The notes under the pieces were generated by a model. The model did not search any database. It was not told where the DNA came from and saw only the letters and a program-made list of their open reading frames with translations. From the NCBI RefSeq assembly GCF_000741175.1, contig NZ_JGYS01000001.1:186001-250000 (forward strand): DNA of 64,000 bases, in the 5' to 3' direction. The position numbers and the translations under genes were made by a program. Of the stretch, positions 16,470-23,905 are shown piece by piece; positions within the stretch are counted from its first letter, which is position 1, and every line of letters begins with the position of its first letter. The DNA is from Bifidobacterium callitrichos DSM 23973. Lineage in GTDB: Bacteria; Actinomycetota; Actinomycetes; Actinomycetales; Bifidobacteriaceae.

Positions 16470-16823
16470 CTACTTGCGCTTCTTGCCGCCCTTGCCGGCC
16501 GGCTTGGCGCGCTTCAACGGGCTCTTCGGCTTGGCCGGGGCCATCCACGGGAACTGCTCAAGCCCCCAGCGGTGCAGCGGCGGGATCTTGGCGATGAGCA
16601 CGCCGGCCAGCATCGCGAAGATCGCCGCCCATGAGGCGAAATCCTGCTTGGTGAAGATCAGGACGATCACCAGACCGACGCCGATGATGCCGAGGACCTG
16701 CGAGTACCTGTTCTGCTCCTCGGTGGTCTGCTCGACCCTCAGCGGGATCAGACCGAAGTAGAGGCCGATCACCACCGAGATGATCACGACGATGACGGTG
16801 ACCGTGATTTCCAGACTGCTCAT
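16470..16823 (-). CDS. Small membrane protein with Lys-rich tail
   Basis: A 117-residue protein, ATG at 16823. Two or three transmembrane segments are seen (VTVIVVIISVVIGLYFGLI; YSQVLGIIGVGLVIVLIF; WAAIFAMLAGVLIA), and the last 25 residues are strongly basic (KPKSPLKRAKPAGKGG). The family is not recognised beyond a generic actinobacterial membrane protein; the basic tail could contact RNA or phospholipid head groups. It is convergent with metF. Confidence 0.75.
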   Translation of the reverse strand: MSSLEITVTVIVVIISVVIGLYFGLIPLRVEQTTEEQNRYSQVLGIIGVGLVIVLIFTKQDFASWAAIFAMLAGVLIAKIPPLHRWGLEQFPWMAPAKPKSPLKRAKPAGKGGKKRK

Positions 16824-16911
16824 GACGAATCGACTCCCTTGTATCGTGTGAACCGGCGAACTGCGTCCCAGTCTAACCCACCGGGATGGGCGCGCCGGTC
16901 ATTGACGGCCC

Positions 16912-17817
16912 CTACTCGTTGCCGGCCCAGTACCCTTTGGCGTTCCTGTCCAATGCGGCGCTCATCGTGCGGTCGATGAGCTTGCGCTCGCGCACCATGT
17001 TGCCGTACTTCGGGCTTTCGGTGATCTCCTCGTATTCGTGTTCGGTCACGACGCCGGCGATTTCGGCGATGATCTCCTCGTACGAGGTCTCCACCGTGCG
17101 ATGCACGCCGCTGATGCGCCCCTGACGGATGACGACGATGCGGTCGGCGACGGCGAACACGTCCGGCAGATCGTGGCAGACCATCACCACCGTGCGCCCC
17201 TCGGAGCGCAGTCGCTTGATGTACGAGAGCACTTCCGCGGTCTGCATCACCGACAGGGCCGCGGTCGGCTCGTCCAGGAGGATCAGCTGCGGGTCGTTGA
17301 GCAGTGTGCGTGCGATCGCGACGGTCTGCCGCTGACCGGTGGACAGCGCCGAGATGGGAGATCCCACGCGGATCGCCGAGCTCAGGGTCTTGAGCACCGA
17401 TCGGGCTCGGGAGTTCATCTCCTCGTCGTTGCGCACGCCGCCGATGTTGACCTCCTTGCCGAGGAACAGGTTGGCGGCCACGTTGAGGTTGTCGCAGAAC
17501 TCCTGCCCCTGGAACACCGAGGCGATGCCCATGCGGTCCGCGGCGCGGATCGAGGGGATCGTCACCTCCTCGCCGTTGAGGTAGATATGTCCGAAGCCGG
17601 GTTGGAGGAATCCGGCGATGATCTTGACCAGCGTGGATTTGCCGGCGCCGTTGTCGCCGACGATGGCGACGACCTCCTGCCGGTTGATGTCGAGGCTGAC
17701 CGATTTGAGCGCCTCGACGAAGCCGAATTTGATGCAGATGTCCTCGAGCCGCAGCAGCGGCGGATCGGACTGTCGCTTCCCGTCGGATGAATGAACGTGT
17801 GTGTTCCCTCGTGCCAT
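16912..17817 (-). CDS. Orphan sugar-type ABC transporter ATP-binding protein
   Basis: A 301-residue single-domain ATPase. I place the start at 17817 (MARGNTHV) because GGAGG lies 6 nt upstream on the - strand. Walker A GDNGAGKST, Walker B LILLDEPTAAL and a switch His (MVCHDLPD) are present. The signature is LSTGQR instead of LSGGQ, one Gly replaced by Thr. It resembles the FrcA/RbsA carbohydrate-uptake class, which usually works with a permease and binding protein; none is adjacent on this strand. It lies 83 nt downstream of the ROK gene, so they may form one operon. A 45-residue Glu/Arg-rich C-terminal extension follows the ATPase core. Confidence 0.85.
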   Translation of the reverse strand: MARGNTHVHSSDGKRQSDPPLLRLEDICIKFGFVEALKSVSLDINRQEVVAIVGDNGAGKSTLVKIIAGFLQPGFGHIYLNGEEVTIPSIRAADRMGIASVFQGQEFCDNLNVAANLFLGKEVNIGGVRNDEEMNSRARSVLKTLSSAIRVGSPISALSTGQRQTVAIARTLLNDPQLILLDEPTAALSVMQTAEVLSYIKRLRSEGRTVVMVCHDLPDVFAVADRIVVIRQGRISGVHRTVETSYEEIIAEIAGVVTEHEYEEITESPKYGNMVRERKLIDRTMSAALDRNAKGYWAGNE

Positions 17818-17900
17818 CTCGTCCTCCACGCGGCCGCCGCGTGCCGAATGCCTGTCCATGTCAACCATAGTCGATCCCGATCGTTGTCCGCCGTGCACCG

Positions 17901-19097
17901 TCATTGCGCTGCGGCCGTTGCGGATGTCGCGGATGCGACGGGGTTGCGATCCGAGTATTCGATGGCGACCAGCGCCCCGCCGAGTGCGGCGCCGTCTATC
18001 GGATGCGCCGACACGCGCACTTCGATGGGGGAGACCGCGTCCGGGAACAGCATGCGTTGCAGCGCCTCGTCGAAGGGTTGGGAGAACGTCTCGCCGGCGA
18101 GGGCGAGCTTGCCTCCCAGCACCACGATCTCGGGGTCGACGCTGATGCACAGGTCGGCGACCACCTGTCCGATGCGTATCGCGGCGTCGGAGATGACGCG
18201 ACGGCATCCCGGATCGCCATCGTTGGCCTTGGCGACGAGATCCTCGAGGGTCATGTTGCCGTGCGTGACGCTCAGCAGCTGTACGAGGCGGTTCTCGGAG
18301 ACCACGGTGTTGAGGCATCCGCGGTTGCCGCATGCGCAGATCGAGCCGAGCGGATCGATCTGAATGTGCCCGATCTCGCCGGCGAGCCCGGTGACGCCGT
18401 GCAGTATGGCTCCGCCGATCATGATGCCGGCCCCCACGCCGTCTCCGGTGCCGATGTACACGAAGTTGCGTCTGCCGGGGGCGACTCCCATGCGCGCCTC
18501 GCAGAACGCCGAGAGGTTCGCGTCGTTGTCGACGTAGACGGGACAGTTGAACGCGGTCTTCAGCGGCGAGGCGATGTCGACGCCGTCCCAGCCAGGCAGG
18601 ATGCCGGGGATGGCGATCATGTGGTCCGTGGTCGCGACGGGGGCAGCCACGGCCACGCCGATGCCGACGATCTCGTTGGCGTCGGCGTCGATGTTGTTCA
18701 GGGTCTCGTTGATGAGCACCATCGCGCGTTCGAGCGTGGTGTCGGCCTTGTGTCCGAAGGCGAGAGGCAGTACGTGCTTGGCGATGATTGACTTCGAGAA
18801 GTCAACGAAGACGAGGGTGAGCTGTCTGCGTTCGACCCACAGGCCGATGCCCATGCCCTGATGGCGGGCGAGGGCGACCAGCGTGGCGCGGCGTCCGTTG
18901 CGCGTGGTGCCCTTGGTCTCCAGCAGGCCCTCGTCGACGAGCTGATGGACCAGCGTCGAGACCGTCGCCGTCGACAGTCCCGTGACTTCGGCGAGCTCGA
19001 CCTGCGTCATCGCGCCGAACCTGTGGAGGCTGTCCATGAGATTCGCGCGGTTGGCCTCGCGCAGTGAGGTCTGCGATCCGAATAATCGTCGTGTCAT
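17901..19097 (-). CDS. ROK-family transcriptional regulator
   Basis: A 398-residue protein with an N-terminal winged helix-turn-helix (residues 15-75; MTQVELAEVTGLSTATVSTL) and a C-terminal sugar-kinase-like domain. The ROK zinc motif GEIGHIQIDPLGSICACGNRGCLN holds the His and Cys ligands. The ATP-site DGxGAG motif (GTGDGVGAGIMIGG) is present, so sugar sensing or residual kinase activity is possible. It is divergent from the ChvE/GguAB transporter, whose promoter carries repeated half-sites, and is probably its repressor, released by the transported sugar. Confidence 0.92.
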   Translation of the reverse strand: MTRRLFGSQTSLREANRANLMDSLHRFGAMTQVELAEVTGLSTATVSTLVHQLVDEGLLETKGTTRNGRRATLVALARHQGMGIGLWVERRQLTLVFVDFSKSIIAKHVLPLAFGHKADTTLERAMVLINETLNNIDADANEIVGIGVAVAAPVATTDHMIAIPGILPGWDGVDIASPLKTAFNCPVYVDNDANLSAFCEARMGVAPGRRNFVYIGTGDGVGAGIMIGGAILHGVTGLAGEIGHIQIDPLGSICACGNRGCLNTVVSENRLVQLLSVTHGNMTLEDLVAKANDGDPGCRRVISDAAIRIGQVVADLCISVDPEIVVLGGKLALAGETFSQPFDEALQRMLFPDAVSPIEVRVSAHPIDGAALGGALVAIEYSDRNPVASATSATAAAQ

Positions 19098-19243
19098 ACC
19101 GATCCAGTGTAGTCGAAGCGTTTCAAGCGGCGGTCATGATGATTCGTCCTCCGATGGCCGTCGGAGGTGGTCATCGGACGATTGGTCGTGACCGTTCACG
19201 GCGTGTCGAGCATCCGTGTTTCGGGAATGGCGTATTTCCGCCA

Positions 19244-19320
19244 TTGAGTTCATATCTCAAACTCAAAAAGGCGTGATTGCCGATTTATGAGTTTGACAAC
19301 TTAATTCAACTTGGTATTCT
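19244..19320 (+). promoter_or_regulatory. Promoter of the sugar ABC operon with ROK-like half-site cluster
   Basis: A near-consensus promoter is TTGACA (19293-19298), 16-nt spacer, TATTCT (19315-19320). Three copies of a TGAGTTTGA-type half-site precede or overlap it: TTGAGTT (19244-19250), TCAAACTCA (19257-19265, inverted) and TGAGTTTGA (19288-19296), the last covering the -35. The regions 19098-19243 and 19321-19398 hold no gene. Confidence 0.72.
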
Positions 19321-19398
19321 GTTACGTGAACCTGAGGAAACACCAAGGTTCGGGGGAACAACGGTTGTTCACCCGCCCTCAATGAAGAAGGAGAGCAC

Positions 19399-20559
19399 AT
19401 GAAGTTCACCAAGAAGATCGTGGCCCTGGTGGCCGGTGTCGCCATGATGGCGGGCCTCGCGGCCTGCGGCGGCGGAAGCCGTACCGGACAGGCCGCCGGC
19501 GGCGACGAGAAGATCGAGAAGGGCGCCACCATCGGCATCTCGATGCCGACCAAGTCCGAGGAACGCTGGAACAAGGACGGCAACAACCTCAAGGCCAAGC
19601 TGGAGAAGGCCGGCTACAAGGTCATCCTCTCCTTCGCCGACGACAAGCCCGCACAGCAGAACGCCGACATCGAGAACATGGTCAACAACGACGCGAAGAT
19701 CGTCGTCGTCGCCTCCAAGGACGGCACCGCCGTCGGCCCCGCGGTCGAGAAGGCCCGCGACGCCGGCGCCAAGGTCATCGCCTACGACCGCCTCATCATG
19801 AACACCGAGGCCGTCGACTACTACGCCACCTTCCAGCTGGAGCAGGTCGGCGTGCTCGAGGCCACCTGGCTGATCGACAAGCTCGGCCTCGAGAAGGGCG
19901 CCACCGGCCCGTTCAACATCGAGCTGTTCACCGGCTCCCCGGACGACAACAACGCCAAGTACTTCTTCAAGGGCGCCTGGGATCTCCTCCAGCCGTACTT
20001 CGAGAAGGGCGTCCTCGTCTCCCCGTCCCAGCACGGCCAGGGCGGCGTGACCAAGGACTTCACCGTCGAGGACTGGCAGAAGATCTCCGTCATGAGCTGG
20101 AAGACCGAGCAGTCGCAGAAGGACATGGAGTCCATCCTCGACTCCACCTACGCGCACGGTGAGAAGCTCGACGCGGTCCTCACCCCGTACGACGGCATCG
20201 CCCAGGGCGTCATCAACGCCATCGAGTCCAAGCGTCCGGACATGAAGCCCGGCACCGACACCTGGCCCTACATCACCGGCCAGGACGCCATGGAGATCGC
20301 GGTGGCCAACATCGCCAAGGACAAGCAGGGCGAGACCGTCTTCAAGGACGTCAACAAGCTCGCCGACGCCGTCTACGACATGATCGTCGAGATCGCGGAG
20401 AACAAGGAGGTCTCGGGCATCAACGGCAAGTTCAACAACAACAACATCGACGTGCCGTCCAAGCTCCTCGACCCGCAGAACATCACCAAGGACAACCTCG
20501 ACGACCTCGTCAAGGCCAACTACATCACCCAGGATCGTTTCGACGAGCTGACCAAGTAG
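19399..20559 (+). CDS. chvE: Monosaccharide ABC transporter substrate-binding lipoprotein (ChvE-like)
   Basis: A 386-residue lipoprotein. Residues 1-23 are a signal peptide ending in the lipobox LAAC (Cys23 lipidated). The mature protein is a type I periplasmic-binding fold starting GATIGISMPTK and ERW, with VDYYATFQ and a PYDGIAQGV hinge region, as in ChvE and related multiple-monosaccharide receptors. It is anchored outside the membrane and delivers sugar to the GguB permease. Start ATG 19399 follows AAGGAGAG. Which sugar it binds cannot be read from sequence; the ChvE class takes arabinose, galactose, glucose or xylose. Confidence 0.92.
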   Translation: MKFTKKIVALVAGVAMMAGLAACGGGSRTGQAAGGDEKIEKGATIGISMPTKSEERWNKDGNNLKAKLEKAGYKVILSFADDKPAQQNADIENMVNNDAKIVVVASKDGTAVGPAVEKARDAGAKVIAYDRLIMNTEAVDYYATFQLEQVGVLEATWLIDKLGLEKGATGPFNIELFTGSPDDNNAKYFFKGAWDLLQPYFEKGVLVSPSQHGQGGVTKDFTVEDWQKISVMSWKTEQSQKDMESILDSTYAHGEKLDAVLTPYDGIAQGVINAIESKRPDMKPGTDTWPYITGQDAMEIAVANIAKDKQGETVFKDVNKLADAVYDMIVEIAENKEVSGINGKFNNNNIDVPSKLLDPQNITKDNLDDLVKANYITQDRFDELTK

Positions 20560-20590
20560 CGTCCCGAAAAGATTCCCACGAATCCCAACG

Positions 20591-20625
20591 ACATGCGGCG
20601 TATGGCGCAACCGTGCGCCGCATGT
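20591..20625 (+). other. Intercistronic mRNA hairpin
   Basis: Perfect 10-bp arms ACATGCGGCG and CGCCGCATGT flank a 15-nt loop, with no T run, between the binding-protein and ATPase genes. Such hairpins often protect the upstream mRNA and raise binding-protein yield over the transporter subunits. Confidence 0.65.
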
Positions 20626-20660
20626 CCATGAAACCAGCACTGTGAACGAGGAGTGATGAC

Positions 20661-22214
20661 ATGTCAGACAATGACACCATTTTGACGATGGAGAACATCA
20701 CGAAGACGTTCGGACCGGTCAAGGCGCTCACCAACGTGAACCTCGAAGTGGGGCGTGGCGAGATCCACGCCATCTGCGGCGAGAACGGCGCGGGCAAATC
20801 GACCCTGATGAACGTGCTTTCGGGTGTCTACCCCTACGGCAGCTATTCCGGCAGGATCACCTTTGACGGCAAGGAATGCAAATACCACACGATCAACGAC
20901 TCCGAGGCCGACGGCATCGTGATCATCCACCAGGAGCTCGCGCTGAGCCCGTTCCTGTCGATCGCCGAGAACATCTTCATCGGCAACGAACGCGCCAAGG
21001 GCGGCGTCATCGACTGGGACGAGACCCGCGCCGAGGCCAAGAAGCTGCTCGACCGCGTCGGCCTTCCCGAGGACCCGGACACCAAGGTCATGGACATCGG
21101 CGTCGGCAAGCAGCAGCTCGTCGAGATCGCCAAGGCCCTGTCCAAGGACGTCAAGCTGCTCATCCTCGACGAGCCCACCGCGGCCCTGAACGACGAGGAC
21201 TCCGCCCATTTGCTCGACCTGGTGCGTCAGCTGCGCGACAAGCAGGGCGTGACGAGCATCATCATCACGCACAAGCTCAACGAGGTCGCCGCCATCGCGG
21301 ACACCGTCACCATCATCCGAGACGGCTCCACCGTCGGCGTCATGTACGTCACCCCGGAGACGCCGCTTGATCAGGAGGAGCTCATCCGCAAGATGGTCGG
21401 ACGTCCGCTGCACAACCTGTATCCGGACCATCCCTCCAACAAGCCCGGCGCCGAGTTCCTGCGCGTCGAGGACTGGACCGTCCACCATCCGCTCGACTCC
21501 GAGCGCGTCATCGTCGACCACGCGAACATCAACGTGCACGCCGGCGAGATCGTCGGACTCGCGGGCCTGATGGGCGCGGGCCGCACCGAGATGGCGATGT
21601 CGATCTTCGGACACTCCTACGGATCCAACATCTCCGGCAAGGTGTTCGTCAAGGGCAAGGAGGTCCACCTGCCCAACGTGCAGTCCGCCATCGACGCCGG
21701 CCTCGCCTACGCCACCGAGGACCGCAAGGGCAACGGCCTGAACCTGCTGCAGAACATCCGCGAGAACGCCTCCCTGGCGAGTCTGACGAAGATGAGCAAG
21801 TACGGCGTGATGGACGACAACATCGAGCGCAAGGAAGTCGAGCAGTACCGCAAGGACTTCAACATCAAGTGCCACGACATCGACGTGAACGTCTCCACCC
21901 TCTCCGGCGGCAACCAGCAGAAGGTGCTGCTCGCCAAATGGGTCATCTCGCAGCCGGACATCCTCATCCTCGATGAGCCGACCCGAGGCATCGACGTCGG
22001 CGCGAAGTACGAGATCTACGAGATCATCGACAAGCTGGCGGACGCCGGCAAGGCCGTCATCGTGATCTCCTCCGAGCTGCCCGAGCTCATCGGCATCTGC
22101 GACCGCATCTACACGGTCTCCTACGGTGTCGTCACCGACAATGTTGAGAAGAATGGATTCACCCAGGAATACCTGATGAAGGGTATGACCAAGGAAAGGG
22201 AGGTGGCAGCCTGA
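20661..22214 (+). CDS. gguA: Monosaccharide ABC transporter ATP-binding protein (two NBDs, GguA/MmsA-like)
   Basis: A 517-residue tandem ATPase from ATG 20661 (GAGGAG upstream). The first NBD has Walker A GENGAGKST and Walker B LLILDEPTAAL. The second has the degenerate P-loop GLMGAGRTEMA usual for this class, LSGGNQQKV and ILDEPTRGIDVGAK. Such RbsA/GguA proteins energise monosaccharide uptake with only one canonical catalytic site. The stop overlaps the permease start (TGATG). Confidence 0.94.
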   Translation: MSDNDTILTMENITKTFGPVKALTNVNLEVGRGEIHAICGENGAGKSTLMNVLSGVYPYGSYSGRITFDGKECKYHTINDSEADGIVIIHQELALSPFLSIAENIFIGNERAKGGVIDWDETRAEAKKLLDRVGLPEDPDTKVMDIGVGKQQLVEIAKALSKDVKLLILDEPTAALNDEDSAHLLDLVRQLRDKQGVTSIIITHKLNEVAAIADTVTIIRDGSTVGVMYVTPETPLDQEELIRKMVGRPLHNLYPDHPSNKPGAEFLRVEDWTVHHPLDSERVIVDHANINVHAGEIVGLAGLMGAGRTEMAMSIFGHSYGSNISGKVFVKGKEVHLPNVQSAIDAGLAYATEDRKGNGLNLLQNIRENASLASLTKMSKYGVMDDNIERKEVEQYRKDFNIKCHDIDVNVSTLSGGNQQKVLLAKWVISQPDILILDEPTRGIDVGAKYEIYEIIDKLADAGKAVIVISSELPELIGICDRIYTVSYGVVTDNVEKNGFTQEYLMKGMTKEREVAA

Positions 22215-23428
22215 TGAGCGCCGCAACCGCAACACCTGCTAAGAAAGAAGAGAAGGTCGGCCTGCTGGCCACCGTCGCCAACAACGCCCGCCAGTACGGC
22301 ATCGTCGGCGCACTGCTGGTCATCGTCGTCGCGTTCCAGATCCTCACCGGAGGCGTCCTGCTCAAGCCGAACTCCTTCGTGTCGCTGATCCAGCAGAACG
22401 CGTACGTGATCATCCTCGCCATCGGCATGGTGATGGTCATCATCGCCACGCACATCGACCTGTCCGTCGGCTCGCTGGTCGCCTTCATCGGCGGCGTGTG
22501 CGCCCTGCTCATGGAACGTCAGGGCGTCAACTGGATGGTCGCCATCCTCGTGGCCCTGATCGTCGGCCTCATCGTCGGTGTCTGGCAGGGCTTCTGGGTC
22601 GCCGTCGTCGGCATCCCCGGCTTCATCACCACGCTGGCCGGCATGCTGATCTTCCGCGGTCTCGCCACCGTCATCGTCGGCGAGTCCGTCCCGATCACAT
22701 CCCTCGAGTTCCGTGGCATCGCCCGCAACTACCTGCCGAACGTCCTCGGCTGGTGGGGTCCGTTCGACGGTCTGACGATCGTCCTCGGCATCCTGTGCAT
22801 CGTCGCCTTCGCCTGGAGCCAGCTGCGCAAGCGCGCCCGCGTCGCCAAGGTCGGTCTCGTGCCCGAGCCGATGAGCCTGACGATCCTCAAGATCGTGCTC
22901 GCCACCATCGTCATCATCTTCGTGACCTACCTGCTCGCCTCTTCCGGCAACGCGGATCAGGGCGGCACCCCGATCATGCTCGTCATCGTCGGCGTGCTCG
23001 TGTTCATCAACAACTTCATCCTGACCAAGACCGTGTTCGGACGCCACGTGTACGCCGTCGGCGGCAACCGCAAGGCCGCCATCCTCTCCGGCATCAACAC
23101 CCGCCGCGTGGACTTCCTCCTGTTCGTCCACATGGGCTTCCTGTCCGCCGTGGCCGCGGTGTGCATGCTCTCCCGTCTCGCCTCCGCGACAGCTCAGGCC
23201 GGCATGGAGTTCGAGATGGACGCCATCGCCGCCTGCTTCATCGGCGGCACGGCCGTCACCGGTGGTATCGGCACCATCCCGGGCGCCGTGGTCGGTGCGT
23301 TCGTGATGGGCGTCATCAACCAGGGCCTGTCCATCATGGGCGTCGACACCGCGGTGGTCAAGACCATCAAGGGCCTCGTGCTCCTGCTGGCCGTCGCCGT
23401 TGACATCATGTCCAAGAAGAAGAGCTGA
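22214..23428 (+). CDS. gguB: Monosaccharide ABC transporter permease (GguB/MmsB-like)
   Basis: A 404-residue integral membrane protein with about 10 hydrophobic segments, translationally coupled to the ATPase. The ribose/xylose permease family region VIILAIGMVMVIIATHIDLSVGS (the sugar-permease DLSVG motif) and the cytoplasmic loop GGNRKAAILSGINTRRV, which contacts the ATPase, are clear. It forms the channel, probably as a homodimer because no second permease gene is present. Confidence 0.93.
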   Translation: MSAATATPAKKEEKVGLLATVANNARQYGIVGALLVIVVAFQILTGGVLLKPNSFVSLIQQNAYVIILAIGMVMVIIATHIDLSVGSLVAFIGGVCALLMERQGVNWMVAILVALIVGLIVGVWQGFWVAVVGIPGFITTLAGMLIFRGLATVIVGESVPITSLEFRGIARNYLPNVLGWWGPFDGLTIVLGILCIVAFAWSQLRKRARVAKVGLVPEPMSLTILKIVLATIVIIFVTYLLASSGNADQGGTPIMLVIVGVLVFINNFILTKTVFGRHVYAVGGNRKAAILSGINTRRVDFLLFVHMGFLSAVAAVCMLSRLASATAQAGMEFEMDAIAACFIGGTAVTGGIGTIPGAVVGAFVMGVINQGLSIMGVDTAVVKTIKGLVLLLAVAVDIMSKKKS

Positions 23429-23459
23429 GCCGTCCGGCTTCATCCCGCTCCTCCTCCTA

Positions 23460-23508
23460 GAATGGGGTCCGTGCATCGGGGCTTCGGTCCCGGGCGCGGA
23501 CCCCATTC
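23460..23508 (+). terminator. Terminator-like hairpin after the sugar ABC operon
   Basis: Perfect 12-bp arms GAATGGGGTCCG (23460-23471) and CGGACCCCATTC (23497-23508) follow the permease stop by 32 nt. No T tract follows, so termination is inferred from position and stability. Confidence 0.55.
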
Positions 23509-23579
23509 GCCTGCATTCGGCTCGGCCCCGAACCGCCCGCCAGATCCATCGGGTATCCACAGGAAGGGAATCGCACGTC

Positions 23580-23825
23580 ATGAAACTCAACAAGAAATCG
23601 ACCGCGCGCCTCTACGCGCTCACCTGCGTCGCCTGCGTGGCGTGGCTCGTCCAGTCGCTCATGGAGGCCAATGCGGATGGATCCCTGACCAACTGGGCCA
23701 CCATCGTCTTCTCCCTGTGCCTGCTCGTCGTCATCGGATGGACCGGATACAGCGCCATCAGCGGCTGGAACGCCAAGGACGACGACGATGACGAGGACGG
23801 CGGGGACGGGAGCGACGGCAGGTGA
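23580..23825 (+). CDS. Small two-TM membrane protein with acidic tail
   Basis: An 81-residue protein from ATG 23580, with AGGAAGGGA upstream. Two transmembrane segments (LYALTCVACVAWLVQSLM; WATIVFSLCLLVVIGWTGYS) are followed by an acidic C-terminus (DDDDDEDGGDGSDG). It resembles small actinobacterial membrane proteins of unknown role. It stands alone between the sugar operon and glnE. Confidence 0.7.
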   Translation: MKLNKKSTARLYALTCVACVAWLVQSLMEANADGSLTNWATIVFSLCLLVVIGWTGYSAISGWNAKDDDDDEDGGDGSDGR

Positions 23826-23905
23826 CGGACGGTTCCGCGCGGATGGTCCGACATCGCGGACATGACACTCCGGAACGCCGTTTGCTCCGTGTACATTAGC
23901 TAAGT

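Noticed and set aside
13000..16548. Very long open frame on the - strand opposite metE and metF
   Set aside because: It mirrors the codon structure of metE/metF, has no ribosome site or domain pattern, and runs across two well-supported genes and their intergenic hairpin; it is a high-GC shadow.
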